Part shown: positions 6,555 to 8,018 of the stretch, piece after piece
How the letters are laid out: each line of letters opens with the position of its first letter
Numbering within the stretch: the stretch's first letter is position 1
Assembly: GCA_017643965.1 (NCBI GenBank)
Contig: JAEPMM010000142.1
Span: 1 to 8,018 of the forward strand
Source: Marinobacter sp.
GTDB lineage: Bacteria; Pseudomonadota; Gammaproteobacteria; Pseudomonadales; Oleiphilaceae
Direction: 5' to 3'
Length of the DNA: 8,018 nucleotides
Position numbers and translations under genes: made by a program
Notes under the pieces: model-generated
Database searches by the model: none
What the model was told of the DNA's origin: nothing
What the model saw: only the letters and a program-made list of their open reading frames with translations

Positions 6555-6713
6555 GGGCGCCGGACTGTAAAGCCATCAGGGTGTTACGTAAAGGATATGC
6601 AAAGCCCGGCCTGAACCCCTGACATCCGCCGTCCGATCCGTATTCTGAACTCAGGCACGCCACCAAACTGGACGTCGCGACGCCTGAGAGTGGAATGAAT
6701 CGGGAGAATCCTC
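6555..6713. other. Intergenic region upstream of the His/Tyr-rich protein
   Basis: These 159 bp hold no gene that I can support. They contain a predicted promoter (6619-6646) and the ribosome binding site GGGAGA (6702-6707). I see no clear terminator for the ChaC gene here. Confidence 0.6.
6619..6646 (+). promoter_or_regulatory. Predicted sigma-70-type promoter of the His/Tyr-rich exported protein
   Basis: CTGACA (6619-6624) and TATTCT (6641-6646) are separated by 16 bases, each differing from consensus at one or two positions. This would leave a leader of roughly 60 bases before ATG 6714. Read by eye; GC-rich DNA gives chance matches. Confidence 0.4.
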
Positions 6714-7166
6714 ATGAAACGATTTCTGATAGGCAGCTGTATCCTTGGCTTGTTGATGGCCACGTCACCGACCATGGCGGATTCCTGGCGAGGGCACGGT
6801 CACCCGCCCGGGATCCAGAAGCACATCGAGCGGGGCAAGATGGTTCCGCCAGGGCACCAGAAGAAGTTCCTGTTTTCCCGGCATCGGGATCACGGCTACG
6901 ATCGCGGATACCGCGATCACCGCCGTGACAAGCACTGGAGCAAGCACGAGAAGCGACACCACAAGAAGAAGCACAGTTACAAGGATCGCTACCGGTACGA
7001 TGACCGCCGGGGTTATCCGGGGGAGTATCGGCGCGGCCACCACCAGAAGTATCGTTCCGGTTACCACCACACCTACAAAGGTTACGATGGCCGCATTTCC
7101 AATGAGCACCGCGTTGCGCGGATCATCCGTGATACTCAGGTGCTGATCGAGGCTTCCCGCCGCTGA
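6714..7166 (+). CDS. Small exported His/Arg/Lys/Tyr/Gly-rich protein of unknown function
   Basis: A 150-residue protein that I cannot assign to a named family. The first 22 residues are a clear Sec signal peptide: M-K-R, a hydrophobic core (4-15), and cleavage after T-M-A. The mature 128 residues include 17 His and 11 Tyr with many Arg, Lys, Asp and Gly in loose G-Y, R-H-x-H and K-H-K-x-H patterns (about 55-125). It should be very basic and largely unstructured. The last 20 or so residues (R-V-A-R-I-I-R-D-T-Q-V-L-I-E) lose this bias and look like an amphipathic helix. The composition resembles periplasmic metal-binding proteins such as RcnB-like ones, but no domain confirms that. GGGAGA (6702-6707) lies 6 bases before ATG 6714 and fixes the start. 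Its 3' end overlaps the convergent transporter gene by 31 bp. Confidence 0.82.
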   Translation: MKRFLIGSCILGLLMATSPTMADSWRGHGHPPGIQKHIERGKMVPPGHQKKFLFSRHRDHGYDRGYRDHRRDKHWSKHEKRHHKKKHSYKDRYRYDDRRGYPGEYRRGHHQKYRSGYHHTYKGYDGRISNEHRVARIIRDTQVLIEASRR

Positions 7167-8018
7167 GTGGCGGGGTTGAAGCCCCTGGCCGGCGCTCTGC
7201 GCCGGTGCTTCAGTCCGATCATGATCAGGGGCACCACGATCATGATGCTACCGACGAGGAAGTACAGGTCGGGCACTTCGCCGAACCAGATCCAGCCGAT
7301 GCCAACGGCCCAGATCAGCCCGGTGTATTCGGCGCTGGTCACCTGGTTGGCATCTACCTGGCGGTAGGCCAGCAGTACGGTGATGTTGTACCCCAGGATA
7401 AACAGTGCTGACCCCAGAGCGCTGATCAGTATGGTGCTGTCCCAGCTGGCGCCTTCCCACCATGCCAGCGCGCCGGCGGCCGGCAGGATCAGCAGGTAGT
7501 TCAGAAACAGTTTGTGGACAGTGGATTGCTGCGGGGGCAGCCGCCGTACCATGACCGCGTTGATGGCCAGTGCAAAGGCTGACGCCAGGGCCGCAACCGC
7601 GGCCCAGTTGAATTCCATCGGTCGCAGGATCACCACGATGCCGCTGAAGCCGCTGAACACGGCGAACACGCTCAGGGGTGTCAGTTTTTCCCGGAAGATG
7701 AAAACGGACAGCACCATCACCAGAATCGGCGCGGCATAGAAAATGGCGTTGGCGGTGGCCAGCGGCAGGTTGCCCAGCGCCACCACCATGCACAGGATGC
7801 CGGCCAGATGAATGTGGGCCCGCAGGGTGTGGATTTTGACGCCGGCGAACAGAGCCTTGCGGTTAAGTTGTCCGGCCAGTGGCAGCAACAGCAGCAGGGT
7901 GATCACGCAGCGCAGGAAGGCAAACTGGAAGATCGGCGCGCCCGGTTCCAGCAGCTTGATGAATACGTCTGATATCAGTGCCATGGCGTTGCCGATCACC
8001 AGCAGGAGAATGGCGCTG
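7136..8018 (-). CDS. DMT-superfamily (EamA) transporter, N-terminus cut by window edge
   Basis: The frame is open from the right edge (first full codon 8017-8015) to TGA at 7138-7136, giving 293 visible residues. The residues before the in-frame GTG at 7999 (A-I-L-L-L-V-I-G-N-A) continue the first membrane helix, so the true start lies outside the window. Two EamA repeats of about 5 helices each are visible, the total being near 10 segments. The first repeat contains F-A-F-L-R-C and the P-L-A-T-A-N-A-I-F-Y-A-A-P block followed by F-R-E-K-L. The second contains Y-R-Q-V-D-A-N-Q-V-T-S-A-E-Y and ends in I-W-F-G-E-V-P, all typical of drug/metabolite exporters. After the last helix comes a basic cytoplasmic tail rich in Arg. 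It sits in the inner membrane and exports or exchanges an unknown small metabolite. The tail is encoded across the overlap with the convergent His/Tyr-rich gene. Confidence 0.92.
   Translation of the reverse strand, partial: SAILLLVIGNAMALISDVFIKLLEPGAPIFQFAFLRCVITLLLLLPLAGQLNRKALFAGVKIHTLRAHIHLAGILCMVVALGNLPLATANAIFYAAPILVMVLSVFIFREKLTPLSVFAVFSGFSGIVVILRPMEFNWAAVAALASAFALAINAVMVRRLPPQQSTVHKLFLNYLLILPAAGALAWWEGASWDSTILISALGSALFILGYNITVLLAYRQVDANQVTSAEYTGLIWAVGIGWIWFGEVPDLYFLVGSIMIVVPLIMIGLKHRRRAPARGFNPATQRREASIST
7156..7174. repeat. Inverted repeat at the end of the His/Tyr-rich gene
   Basis: CCCGCC and GGCGGG form a 6-bp GC stem with a 7-base loop that contains the TGA stop of the rightward gene. 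No run of T follows, so it is at best a weak or Rho-assisted terminator. It also codes for part of the transporter tail on the other strand. Confidence 0.4.
7189..7205. repeat. Perfect GC-rich hairpin after the His/Tyr-rich gene
   Basis: CCGGCGC and GCGCCGG form a perfect 7-bp stem around TCT. It is 22 bp after the stop of the rightward gene and inside the tail-coding part of the transporter gene. It could stop or protect the rightward transcript, but no T tract follows (GTGCTTCAG), so its role as a terminator is uncertain. Confidence 0.45.

Noticed and set aside
6765..7109. A 114-codon hydrophobic Val/Ile-rich open frame on the minus strand, which could look like a membrane protein
   Set aside because: It is the antisense of the His/Arg/Tyr/Asp codons (GTG, ATC, GTA) of the exported protein. 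That gene has the signal peptide and ribosome binding site, the antisense frame has neither.

Overview
The window looks like chromosomal DNA of a GC-rich gammaproteobacterium. The gene content (a peroxisomal-type multifunctional beta-oxidation enzyme under a TetR-family regulator, GlxA/AraC regulator, MarC, ChaC and DMT proteins) and the protein style recall Pseudomonas, Marinobacter or Alcanivorax-like lineages. The genus is an inference from gene style, because there is no rRNA or other marker gene in the window. Nine protein genes are supported, two of them cut by the window edges. I see no tRNA, rRNA, CRISPR array, insertion sequence or phage gene.

Left part (1-3173): a fatty-acid beta-oxidation gene (enoyl-CoA hydratase/3-hydroxyacyl-CoA dehydrogenase, C-terminus off the left edge) runs leftwards. 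A TetR-family regulator runs rightwards from the same 194-bp intergenic region. That region holds two copies of a 14-bp palindrome that overlap predicted promoters. The natural reading is an autoregulated TetR repressor controlling the beta-oxidation gene. The regulator's 3' end overlaps an exported protein of unknown function with three pairs of cysteines.

Middle part (3179-5219): an alpha/beta hydrolase runs leftwards, tail to tail with the exported protein (5 bp between stop codons). It is divergent from a GlxA-type AraC-family regulator. The 109-bp gap between them carries a TGTCA-TATT-TGACA palindrome next to the regulator's start, which suggests a local regulator-target pair.

Right part (5304-8018): a MarC-family membrane protein, a ChaC-type gamma-glutamylcyclotransferase with a strong ribosome binding site, and a small exported protein very rich in His, Arg, Lys, Tyr and Gly all run rightwards. 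A DMT/EamA transporter with its N-terminus off the right edge runs leftwards, and its 3' end overlaps the end of the His-rich gene by 31 bp. Two GC-rich hairpins lie at this convergent junction.

Most of the window is ordinary housekeeping or accessory metabolism. I see no convincing new multi-gene system. The items most worth following are the twin operator, the exported cysteine-pair protein coupled to the TetR gene, the hydrolase/GlxA pair, and the His/Tyr-rich exported protein.
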